Source of the DNA: an uncultured Eubacteriales bacterium
Lineage (GTDB): Bacteria > Bacillota > Clostridia > Christensenellales > Aristaeellaceae
Direction of reading: 5' to 3'
Assembly (NCBI GenBank): GCA_902781945.1
Contig: CACZLE010000019.1
Coordinates: forward strand, 1 to 34,178
Length of the DNA stretch: 34,178 bases
The position numbers and the translations under genes were made by a program. A model generated the notes under the pieces. The model did not search any database, was not told where the DNA came from, and saw only the letters and a list, made by a program, of their open reading frames with translations. Numbering within the stretch: position 1 is the first letter of the stretch; the number at the start of each line of letters is the position of its first letter. Below are positions 7,191-13,757 of this stretch, piece after piece.

Positions 7191-8187
7191 CCCGGTAGAT
7201 GGCGATGAACAGCGCCCCATGCTGGGCCAGGGCTTCCAGACGGATGGGGAAATCGTATTCGTTGCGGAACATCATGTCCACGCTGTGGGCGGCGTTGCCC
7301 ACGGCGGCGTCCATGTCCACAGGCAGGTAGGCCACGCCGCTGGCTCCGTGGGGCTGGGCATGCACGATATTGATGCCGGGCAATTGCAGCAGCACGTTAT
7401 AGAGGGTGCTGGACACCTGACACACGCCGCCGCCCGGGCCCAGGCCCCAGCCGCCTTCCAGCAGCACCGGCCCCTTCACATAGTTTTTCAGGGGACCGTA
7501 GGGACCGAAATGCGCGTCGTAATCCATGTATTCCCCGGCGTCCAGGATCATCCCGTTCATGTCCGCGCAGTTGACGCCGATGTTGATCTCCTTGCCGCTG
7601 ACGCCCTCATCCTCGGAATCGGTGACGTAATAGCTGGTAAAGGTAGCGATGGGGGCGCGGTCCGTGGCGACGTCGGTATTGGAGCACACGGGCAGCAGCT
7701 CGCTGAGCAGGTTAGTGTCGATATAGCCGTATTGACGGTAATAGACCACCCGGGCCCAGCCGTTTTCCAGATCCATGACGGAGACCCGCGTGCCGGGGTC
7801 CAGATGGATCAGGGATTCGCTGCCCGCCATGGGTGCGGTCAGGATATCCGCGCCGTTATCTCCGGCGCATCCCACATACTGATAGAATACCACGCCCCAG
7901 GGCGGGGTATTTTCTTTATCGATGGCTTTGCCTGCGTACAGATAATGGCGGGGGATATAGCCCGTGCCGCTGGACACGCCGATTTGCAGCCAATCGGGAT
8001 AGATGGCGTACACGTCGATGGAAACCCCGGGATTGAACCGGCCCACCTGGGCGGATTCCTTGTCCATCTCGGCGTACACGGGGGCGCTGATCTTGGAGAT
8101 GGCGGTATACAGCGGCTTGGTTTCCGCAAAGGCAGGCAGCGCGGGCAGCAGGGTCAGCAGCAGCAACAGGCAAAGCAGTTTCTTCAT
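7177..8187 (-). CDS. Secreted SH3 and VanW domain protein
   Basis: A 336-residue exported protein. Residues 1-21 are a classic signal peptide (MKKLLCLL... AFA). Two SH3-like segments follow, roughly residues 28-85 and 105-160, likely binding peptidoglycan. The C-terminal VanW domain shows GKEINIGVN, the signature GGGVCQVSSTLYN, and the late YLPVDMDAAVG and FRNEYDFPIRLE stretches. VanW proteins are linked to the cell wall and glycopeptide clusters but have no settled biochemical activity. The start is ATG 8187 (GGGAG 7 nt upstream), overlapping the Nudix stop by ATGA; a longer open frame upstream is only an extension through the Nudix gene in another frame. It is the last gene of a six-gene leftward operon. 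Confidence 0.9.
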   Translation of the reverse strand: MKKLLCLLLLLTLLPALPAFAETKPLYTAISKISAPVYAEMDKESAQVGRFNPGVSIDVYAIYPDWLQIGVSSGTGYIPRHYLYAGKAIDKENTPPWGVVFYQYVGCAGDNGADILTAPMAGSESLIHLDPGTRVSVMDLENGWARVVYYRQYGYIDTNLLSELLPVCSNTDVATDRAPIATFTSYYVTDSEDEGVSGKEINIGVNCADMNGMILDAGEYMDYDAHFGPYGPLKNYVKGPVLLEGGWGLGPGGGVCQVSSTLYNVLLQLPGINIVHAQPHGASGVAYLPVDMDAAVGNAAHSVDMMFRNEYDFPIRLEALAQHGALFIAIYRVTEQ

Positions 8188-8678
8188 TTGGATTCTCCCA
8201 GCGTTTCTTTTGTGATATCCCGGCCATCCAGCATGCAGCCGGTCAGCGCCCCGCCCGGGGCATAGGTGAGCTTCAGGGAAAAACAATCCTCCCGCGTGCG
8301 CAGCAGGGGCAAAAACACGCGGTCTCCCTCCCACAGGGGCAGGCTGTCCACTTCGTCTACGGGCACCCAGCGCAGGATGCCTTCGGGGCAATCCTCCCGG
8401 GCTTCGCCCTCCGCCTCGCCGGTATACAGAAAGGTCATTTCGTCGCCCCAGTCCGGCAGGATAAAGGTGATAATGCCCCGCAGCCGGGCGTTTTTCAGCT
8501 GGAGGCCGGTTTCCTCCCGTACCTCCCGGGCGATGCACTCCTCGGGGCACTCGCCCGCCTCCAGATGGCCGCCCACGCCGATCCATTTGCCGGCGTTCTC
8601 GTCCACACGCTTTTTCATGCGGTTCATCATCAGCCATTGGCCGTCCCGCTGGATATAGCACAGGGTGGTCAGGCGCAT
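8184..8678 (-). CDS. Nudix hydrolase (MutT/8-oxo-dGTP type)
   Basis: A 164-residue Nudix protein. The box GX5EX7REUXEEXGU is complete: G37, E43, then REVREETGL at residues 51-59. The N-terminal CYIQRDGQWLMMNR and the KWIGVGGHLE stretch resemble MutT/NUDIX enzymes annotated as 8-oxo-dGTP diphosphatases in Firmicutes, which remove oxidised nucleotides. Start ATG 8678 has AAGGAG 8 nt upstream. It sits 2 nt after the DUF896 gene and overlaps the VanW gene by 4 nt. Substrate preference cannot be read from the sequence. Confidence 0.92.
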   Translation of the reverse strand: MRLTTLCYIQRDGQWLMMNRMKKRVDENAGKWIGVGGHLEAGECPEECIAREVREETGLQLKNARLRGIITFILPDWGDEMTFLYTGEAEGEAREDCPEGILRWVPVDEVDSLPLWEGDRVFLPLLRTREDCFSLKLTYAPGGALTGCMLDGRDITKETLGESK

Positions 8679-8680
8679 GG

Positions 8681-8890
8681 TCAGTGCTCCTTTTTCTGCT
8701 GCAGCTTCACCTTGGTGCCATCCTGATATTGGATGTAGGTGTTGTCCAGCTGCTGCCGGAAGCCTTCCCGGAAATCCTTCAAATACTGCGCCCGCAATTC
8801 AGCCTGCTCCTGCACTTCGCTTTCGGTCAGGCCCACGGTCTTCTTTTTGCGCGCCAGCTCGTTGATGCGCGCCACTTGCTCTTTTGTCAA
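8681..8890 (-). CDS. DUF896 (YnzC-like) small protein
   Basis: A 69-residue helical hairpin protein of the DUF896 family, recognised by INELARKKKTVGLTESE and the FRQQLDNT stretch. Bacillus YnzC is an SOS-associated member; the molecular function is unsettled. Translation starts at TTG within TTGA, overlapping the stop of the Lgt-like gene by 4 nt, with AAGGAG about 9 nt upstream; the family's usual start aligns with this codon. It is the fourth gene of the leftward operon, placed between a membrane protein and a Nudix hydrolase. Confidence 0.9.
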   Translation of the reverse strand: MTKEQVARINELARKKKTVGLTESEVQEQAELRAQYLKDFREGFRQQLDNTYIQYQDGTKVKLQQKKEH

Positions 8891-9819
8891 GGCGTTTTGC
8901 TCCTTTTTTTGTAATACAGTCCCAGCCCGGCGGGTAGGGCCAACAGCAAAATATAGGCGGCGTACAGCAGCAGGCTGCTGACGCTGGAACGGTCGATCAT
9001 GAATTCCAGCCCCACGGCTCCGCCCGCCACCAGCGCGCAGACCGCGATGGCGATGATCACCTGCTTTTTGCCGCAGCGCGCGGCATAGAGGATCAGGGCC
9101 GCGGCGAACATGCAGGCAAACAGGATCTGCTGCATGCTGATGAAGGAATAGCGCATATGGCTGTCAAACCGCAGGCTTTCAAAGAGCGCCTGGGTGGTGC
9201 CCAGCAACAGCATACCCAGCAGCAGGGAGCCCTGGGCCGTTTTTCTTTTCTGGATACGGGCGGCGAAGAAGATGGCCAATGCGCCCGCCGTCAGCGCCTC
9301 CAGCAGATAGGTGCGCAGATAGGCGTCATAGCCGTCGTTCTGGGCCAGAAAGCTGTTGGCCAGCCATGCTGTGTTCAGGGGTCGGCTGCGGCCCAGCAGC
9401 TCCGTGAAGCCTTCGCCCATCCGCGCGGCGCAGATGAAAAAGGGCAGGGCCGCCATCAAGATATCCAGCAGCGGCAGCGCGGGGATTTTCTGTATCCTTG
9501 CGGTGATCCAGGCCGCCAGCGCCGCGCCCAGCAGCGCGCCGACCATGGAGAAGCCGCCGCCCCAGAACATCGCTGCGGCCCGCAGGCTGAACATGCCGTG
9601 AAAGCGGAAGTCCAGCAGGCAAAAGAGCACGCGGCTGCAAAGGAGTCCCAGCGGAATGCACAGCGCAGAAAACAGGGCCGCCGTGCCGCTTTTACATTTT
9701 TCCATCCGGCAGTACCGGGCAAAGAAAAGCAAAAACAGCGCCGCGCCCCAGGCGACGAACACGCCGTACCAATATCCCGTGAGCCCGAAAAGGGAAAATG
9801 CGGCAGTTTCTTCAAACAT
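8887..9819 (-). CDS. Divergent prolipoprotein diacylglyceryl transferase-like membrane protein
   Basis: A 310-residue protein with about eight hydrophobic segments. Its order of motifs resembles Lgt, the phosphatidylglycerol:prolipoprotein diacylglyceryl transferase: FWGGGFSMVGALLG aligns with the Lgt HGG region, ARMGEGFTELLGR with GRxGNFxNGE, and ESLRFDS... SMQQIL with the late R/D...Q segment. However, the His of the HGG motif and the Asn of GRxGN are missing, so it may be inactive or have another activity. The C-terminal third adds two further membrane spans. Start ATG 9819 has GGAG about 9 nt upstream. It sits 2 nt after the glycosidase gene and overlaps DUF896. A canonical Lgt is expected elsewhere in the genome. 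Confidence 0.7.
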   Translation of the reverse strand: MFEETAAFSLFGLTGYWYGVFVAWGAALFLLFFARYCRMEKCKSGTAALFSALCIPLGLLCSRVLFCLLDFRFHGMFSLRAAAMFWGGGFSMVGALLGAALAAWITARIQKIPALPLLDILMAALPFFICAARMGEGFTELLGRSRPLNTAWLANSFLAQNDGYDAYLRTYLLEALTAGALAIFFAARIQKRKTAQGSLLLGMLLLGTTQALFESLRFDSHMRYSFISMQQILFACMFAAALILYAARCGKKQVIIAIAVCALVAGGAVGLEFMIDRSSVSSLLLYAAYILLLALPAGLGLYYKKRSKTP

Positions 9820-9821
9820 GT

Positions 9822-10799
9822 TTATTTGCTCCAGGTGGCAGGATCGACAGTGGTGGCAAAGTAAATGCAGTCGCTTTGGGCCCGCTCGTTGGTGGAGGAA
9901 CGGCCCGTCTGATAATAGCCGCCATTGAATACCATGGTGGCGGTGTTGCCGCCGTCCAGGTTGAAGGCCTCGATGCAGCCCAGATCAAACATGAAATCGG
10001 CCAATTCCTGATGGGTCACGCCTTCGGAATCCTTGTTGCGACCCTCTGCCAGCACCAGCACATAGCTGAGCGGTCCGGTCTGGCCGATGGCCATGCGGGG
10101 CTCCTTGCCGGTGGGATTGTAGCCGTACCCGGTGTCGCAGGTCAGCAGATTGCCCTCGCTCACCAGGGCCGGGCCGAAGGTGAAGGCGTTGACGATCATC
10201 TCATCGGACTTGATCTCCGCCGCCATCTTGTCGGGATCGGACTTGACGAAGGTGTGGAAATCGCCGTTCTGATCGATGATCAGGATGTCCTTCTTTTTGT
10301 TGGATTTGCTGCGGATCTTCTGGCCCATGCGGTATTCAAAGCTGGTCTTGGCGGGGTCGTTGGCAAAGTAATCGCCGCTGATGGCGATGACGGCGTTGTA
10401 TTTTTGCGCCATGGAGGACACCAGCGAAGTCTTGCTGGAAGTCACCTTGCTGCCCGCGATGCCCGTACGCAGCTGGGAGGCGTCCGCAATGCTGATCCGG
10501 GCGATGCGCCACACCACGCCCTCCTCCTCCACGGTCTCCAGGGACACGGCGATGGAATCGTCCTGATAGCCGTCCTCGGTGTAGGCGTCGGGATTGGGGG
10601 TCATGCCGGGGGTAAAATCGATGGGCAGGGTAGCCGTCTCGGCGTAGGCCGTGGGCAGCAGCCCCTCCAGATCCCAGGTCCACTCCATCCATTGATCCTG
10701 ATAATCGGACAGCATGCTGCCCGAAGGGATCAGGAAGGGCAGGGCCAGCAGCATCAGGGCGGTGAGGGCATACAGCAGAATGCGGGTACTTTTTTTCAT
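9822..10799 (-). CDS. Exported phosphodiester glycosidase family protein (NAGPA domain)
   Basis: A 325-residue protein anchored or secreted by an N-terminal hydrophobic segment (residues about 5-27). The rest is the NAGPA/DUF2233 domain, known from the mammalian uncovering enzyme and bacterial exopolysaccharide proteins. Characteristic stretches are AISGDYFAN, FGPALV, RMAIGQTG and the late NLDGGNTATMVFNG. It is expected to hydrolyse sugar-phosphodiester bonds outside the membrane, perhaps in teichoic acid or polysaccharide turnover; the real substrate is unknown. The start ATG has GGAG 7 nt upstream. It is the second gene of the M1 peptidase operon, 13 nt after the peptidase stop. Confidence 0.9.
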   Translation of the reverse strand: MKKSTRILLYALTALMLLALPFLIPSGSMLSDYQDQWMEWTWDLEGLLPTAYAETATLPIDFTPGMTPNPDAYTEDGYQDDSIAVSLETVEEEGVVWRIARISIADASQLRTGIAGSKVTSSKTSLVSSMAQKYNAVIAISGDYFANDPAKTSFEYRMGQKIRSKSNKKKDILIIDQNGDFHTFVKSDPDKMAAEIKSDEMIVNAFTFGPALVSEGNLLTCDTGYGYNPTGKEPRMAIGQTGPLSYVLVLAEGRNKDSEGVTHQELADFMFDLGCIEAFNLDGGNTATMVFNGGYYQTGRSSTNERAQSDCIYFATTVDPATWSK

Positions 10800-10812
10800 T
10801 TTGTTTCTCCAT

Positions 10813-12297
10813 TTACATCAATGTATCCAGATAATCCAGCATCAGCGGCTCCAGGTCCTCCCCGGTCACTTCCCGGAGCAGGCGGCTGAAATCCTGCCGC
10901 GACGCCAGAGAAAAGGCATAGGTATCGCAATATTTGTGCAGAAATGCGTCCAATTTGCCGGTCATTTCGTCCACGGCCAGCAAAAAAGCCGCGCCGCGCC
11001 CATACACCACGGAGGAATAGACGTCCAGGCTGCCAAAGTCCGTGATGGGGGTCGCGGGGGTCACGGGCTGGGGGATGCGCTCCTGCATGGGGGCGCGGAT
11101 CCTTGTGATCACCAGGTTTTCATAGGCGGCTTGCCCGTATGCCTGCCGGGCGTAGCGCAGCATGGCGTATTCGCTCAGGGCCTCGTCCTGCCAGGGCTCA
11201 TTTACCTGATCGCTGCCCACCAGGGCGTAGAACCATTGGTGCGCCACCTCGTGGGCCAGCACCAATTCCAGCGTATCCTTCTGCTCCGCCGCCCAATAGG
11301 GCAGCCCGGCGAATACCAGGCCGGGATATTCCATGCCCCCGAAGGGAAAATCGATGGCGCACACCGTCAGCGTTTCATAGGGATAATCGCCGTAGAGCTT
11401 TCCGTAAACCTTCAGGGCCTTGGCGGCGTATTTCGCGGCGGAATGCGCATTTTCCAGAGCGTAAGCGGTGATTTGCACGCCATTCTGCTTTGCCTCCGCC
11501 TTCTGCCAGTCCTTGGACAGGGCAAAGGCGAAATCCCGGGCGGCGGGCGCGGTGACGGAATAGTGCCAGCCGTCCTGGTCGCGACTGGCCAGCTCGCATT
11601 TTCCGGTGGAGGCGCACAGATATCCGGCGGGCACGGTGAGGCTCACAGCATAGTTGGCGCAGTTGCTCACAAAGGGATCGCCGATGGGGGAATAGGCGTC
11701 CGTGCGCCAGCCGCCGTTTTCGTAGACGGACAGGATGGGCAGGGCATTGCCAAACTGCCAGATGCCCTGGGAGTATCCCAGCCGGTGGGCGCAGGCAGGC
11801 ACGGTGATCTGACAGCGCAGGGTCAATTGGCCGCTTTGACCGGGGGCCAGCGGTTCAATGGAGACTGCCACCGCCGTTTTCGCCTCGTCCAGATAGGAGG
11901 TGGCTGCCATCTGCCCCTGCCACCATGCGCCCTCCAACGTCAATTCACCGGGGGAAAAGCCCTCGGGATAGCAGGCGTCAAAAAGCGCATCGATGGCAGC
12001 GGGGCTGGTTTCTTCCGTCCCGTAGGCGTTGGCCCAGGTGCGCAGCACCAGGCGGTCCAGGGTATCTCCGGTACGGTTGGTATAGTCCAGGGTCATGCTG
12101 ACGGCCAGGGCGCTTTCCCCGGGCCGGAAGATCAATTGATAATCATATTGATCCAGCCCGGCAGCAGCCAAACTCGCTCGCTCCCCCGCCGCCTTGCCGG
12201 GGCGTGCCAGCAGATAGCATCCCAGCGTCAGCAAAAGCAGACACAGCGCCAGCCCGATTTTTTGCCAGCGCTTCCTTATTATACACCGTACATGCAT
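10813..12297 (-). CDS. Membrane-anchored M1 family metallopeptidase
   Basis: A 494-residue gluzincin aminopeptidase-like protein. Residues 13-31 form a single N-terminal membrane anchor or signal. The N-terminal beta domain is followed by the catalytic domain with GGMEYPG (a variant of the M1 GAMEN motif) and HEVAHQW, giving zinc ligands H349, H353 and E372 in DEALSEY (HExxH-x18-E). A Tyr in the late VYGRGAAF stretch may serve as the transition-state residue. It probably trims peptides outside the cell. Start ATG 12297 has GGGGGTGA about 7 nt upstream. It heads the six-gene leftward operon and is transcribed from the consensus-like promoter at 12342-12370. A TATAAT inside the first codons is on the same strand but lacks a -35. 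Confidence 0.9.
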   Translation of the reverse strand: MHVRCIIRKRWQKIGLALCLLLLTLGCYLLARPGKAAGERASLAAAGLDQYDYQLIFRPGESALAVSMTLDYTNRTGDTLDRLVLRTWANAYGTEETSPAAIDALFDACYPEGFSPGELTLEGAWWQGQMAATSYLDEAKTAVAVSIEPLAPGQSGQLTLRCQITVPACAHRLGYSQGIWQFGNALPILSVYENGGWRTDAYSPIGDPFVSNCANYAVSLTVPAGYLCASTGKCELASRDQDGWHYSVTAPAARDFAFALSKDWQKAEAKQNGVQITAYALENAHSAAKYAAKALKVYGKLYGDYPYETLTVCAIDFPFGGMEYPGLVFAGLPYWAAEQKDTLELVLAHEVAHQWFYALVGSDQVNEPWQDEALSEYAMLRYARQAYGQAAYENLVITRIRAPMQERIPQPVTPATPITDFGSLDVYSSVVYGRGAAFLLAVDEMTGKLDAFLHKYCDTYAFSLASRQDFSRLLREVTGEDLEPLMLDYLDTLM

Positions 12298-12341
12298 CTG
12301 CTGTCACCCCCAAACAAAGTAAACTTTTTTAAAACGTTCCT

Positions 12342-12370
12342 ATCATACAAAGAAAAAATGGGCTTGTCAA
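12342..12370 (-). promoter_or_regulatory. Sigma-A promoter of the M1-to-VanW operon
   Basis: Minus-strand TTGACA (12365-12370), 17-nt spacer, TATGAT (12342-12347). The start should lie near 12335, giving a leader of about 38 nt. The -35 overlaps the opposed acetyltransferase promoter by five bases. Confidence 0.85.
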
Positions 12371-12392
12371 TCCGCGGGATCAGCGGTATGCT
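12364..12392 (+). promoter_or_regulatory. Probable sigma-A promoter of the GNAT gene
   Basis: TTGTCA (12364-12369), 17-nt spacer, TATGCT (12387-12392), with the most important -10 positions kept. The start would be near 12399, about 27 nt before the ATG. It shares the heptamer TTGTCAA with the leftward promoter. Confidence 0.65.
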
Positions 12393-12425
12393 ATGGCTAT
12401 CCACTGAAAAGGGAGGATCAGGCCC

Positions 12426-13550
12426 ATGACGGAGATCCGGATGGCGCGGCCCCAGGAGGAAGAACAGCTCCTGGATTTCATCAATCTGGTATTCAGCCAG
12501 GTGCGGGTGCCCCATGATTTTGAGGCCCTGCTGCCCAAGGTGTACGCTCATCCGGGATTTGGCCCTCTGCACGCAGTCGCTGTGGAGGATGGCCGCATCC
12601 GGGCCGCCATCGCCCTGCTGCCGGAGACCTTGCGGGTCAACGGGGACCACGCCCTCAAAGCGGGCTATATCGGCTCCGTGGCCACCCATCCCAAGGCCCG
12701 GGGCCAGGGATATATGAAGCGGCTCATGGCCCTGCTGATCGAACAGGCCCGAAAAAATGACCTGGATCTCCTGGCCCTGGGCGGCCAGCGGCAGCGCTAC
12801 GGCCATTACGGCTTTGAGAACGGCTGCGTCCAAGCCACCTTCACCGTTACGGCCAAAAACGTGCGGCTGGGGCTGGCGGAGATAGAGCCGCTGCAGATCC
12901 GGGAGATCACCGATCCCGCGGACGCCTTGCTGGAGGATGTGTACCGGCTGAGCAATGAGCAGGCCCTTACCTGCCTGCGGGATCGGGATCGCCTGCTGGA
13001 GATCCTGCATAGCTATTGCGGGCGGCTCTATGCGCTTCTGGATCAGGGGCAGTTTGCGGGCTATCTGTACGCCCAGGGCGACGATGTGGCGGAATGGGCG
13101 CTGTTTCGGGAGGCGGACGTCGACGCCGCCGTCAAGGCCTGGATGGCGGGGCGTACCCGGGCCTGCTTTACGGCGCCTCTGTGCAACCGTTCCCGGATGG
13201 CTGCCCTGCGCCGCTATGCCGAACACGTGTCCATCGAGGACAGCCAGATGCTGCTGATCCTGAATTGGCAGCGGGTTCTGACGGCCTCCTTCGCCCTGGC
13301 CTGCGAAACCCGGCCCATGGCGGACGGCGCGGTCCGCGTTGCCATCGAAAACGAGGGGACCTATCGCATCGCCGTGCAGGATCAGCATTGCGAAATCACG
13401 AAAACAGAAGAACACGCCGATCTTGTTTTGACGCAGTTGGAAGCCACCGGGCTGTTCTTCTCCGCTGCTTCCCTGGTGCTGTGCGATCTGCCGCTGCTGC
13501 GGGATTGGCTGCCGCTGCCGCTGACCATTCCGACGCCCGATCAATTTTGA
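12426..13550 (+). CDS. GNAT family acetyltransferase, Eis-like with SCP2 tail
   Basis: A 374-residue protein with the build of the Eis family: an N-terminal GNAT domain with the acetyl-CoA loop VATHPKARGQGY (residues about 80-91), a second degenerate GNAT repeat in the middle, and a C-terminal sterol-carrier-like domain ending in the LPLLRDWLPL stretch. Eis-type enzymes acetylate amines, including aminoglycosides at several positions, but most homologues have unknown substrates. The start ATG has GGGAGG 9 nt upstream. It is transcribed divergently from the M1 operon. The next gene, an ABC-F ATPase, has its own promoter directly after the stop codon, so the two need not be co-transcribed, although both could relate to antibiotic tolerance. 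Confidence 0.9.
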   Translation: MTEIRMARPQEEEQLLDFINLVFSQVRVPHDFEALLPKVYAHPGFGPLHAVAVEDGRIRAAIALLPETLRVNGDHALKAGYIGSVATHPKARGQGYMKRLMALLIEQARKNDLDLLALGGQRQRYGHYGFENGCVQATFTVTAKNVRLGLAEIEPLQIREITDPADALLEDVYRLSNEQALTCLRDRDRLLEILHSYCGRLYALLDQGQFAGYLYAQGDDVAEWALFREADVDAAVKAWMAGRTRACFTAPLCNRSRMAALRRYAEHVSIEDSQMLLILNWQRVLTASFALACETRPMADGAVRVAIENEGTYRIAVQDQHCEITKTEEHADLVLTQLEATGLFFSAASLVLCDLPLLRDWLPLPLTIPTPDQF

Positions 13551-13552
13551 GC

Positions 13553-13581
13553 TTGACAGCGCCCCGCGCTGCTGATACAAT
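13553..13581 (+). promoter_or_regulatory. Sigma-A promoter of the first ABC-F gene
   Basis: TTGACA (13553-13558), 17-nt spacer, TACAAT (13576-13581), beginning 3 nt after the acetyltransferase stop. Transcription should begin near 13588, leaving a leader of about 170 nt before the ABC-F start. Confidence 0.85.
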
Positions 13582-13606
13582 ATTTTTTGAAGAAAGGGGT
13601 GGAAGG

Positions 13607-13618
13607 ATGCGCAAATGA
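13607..13618 (+). CDS. Three-codon upstream ORF (Met-Arg-Lys) in ABC-F leader
   Basis: ATG CGC AAA TGA, with AGGGG 7 nt upstream (13595-13599). It starts about 20 nt from the predicted transcript start. Its stop codon overlaps a second ATG (13615) that would read Met-Ile-Arg-Phe-stop, and its last base is the first base of the 14-nt 5' arm of the leader stem. A ribosome at this stop would cover that arm. Likely a regulatory minigene for ribosome-sensing; the product itself would have no function. Confidence 0.55.
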   Translation: MRK

Positions 13619-13679
13619 TCCGATTTTGACAAAGACAAGAGGCCGCGAAAGCGGTGTTTTGGGCATGTCAAAAACGGAT
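13618..13679 (+). promoter_or_regulatory. Structured RNA stem in the ABC-F leader
   Basis: Arms 13618-13631 and 13666-13679 pair at 13 of 14 positions (one A/A mismatch). Inside is a CCGC-GAAA-GCGG hairpin (13643-13654) with a GNRA-type tetraloop. The outer stem begins at the stop codon of the three-codon ORF. I matched it to no known riboswitch class. Confidence 0.6.
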
Positions 13680-13718
13680 GCGCTGCGTATCGGGCCAGCC
13701 CTTTTTCTGTGTCTTTTT

Positions 13719-13750
13719 ACGCGCCGTCCCGGCATGCCAGGGAGGTGCGT
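13719..13750 (+). promoter_or_regulatory. Hairpin that hides the ABC-F ribosome binding site
   Basis: TCCC-GGC (13727-13733) pairs with GCC-A-GGGA (13736-13743), with one bulged A, and ACGC (13719-13722) can close it with GCGT (13747-13750). The 3' side contains GGGAGGTG, the Shine-Dalgarno sequence of the start at 13758. Two T-runs (13702-13706, 13713-13717) precede it. This fits translational attenuation; folding was done by eye. Confidence 0.5.
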
Positions 13751-13757
13751 TTTTATT

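Noticed and set aside
12270..12290. TATAAT on the minus strand inside the first codons of the M1 gene
   Set aside because: There is no -35 at the right distance, and a much better promoter exists upstream with a good ribosome binding site at 12297.
13588..13757. Known riboswitch class in the ABC-F leader
   Set aside because: I compared the stem and GNRA hairpin with the consensus patterns I remember (preQ1, fluoride, guanidine, SAM, c-di-GMP types) and none matched; a uORF attenuator explains the layout better.
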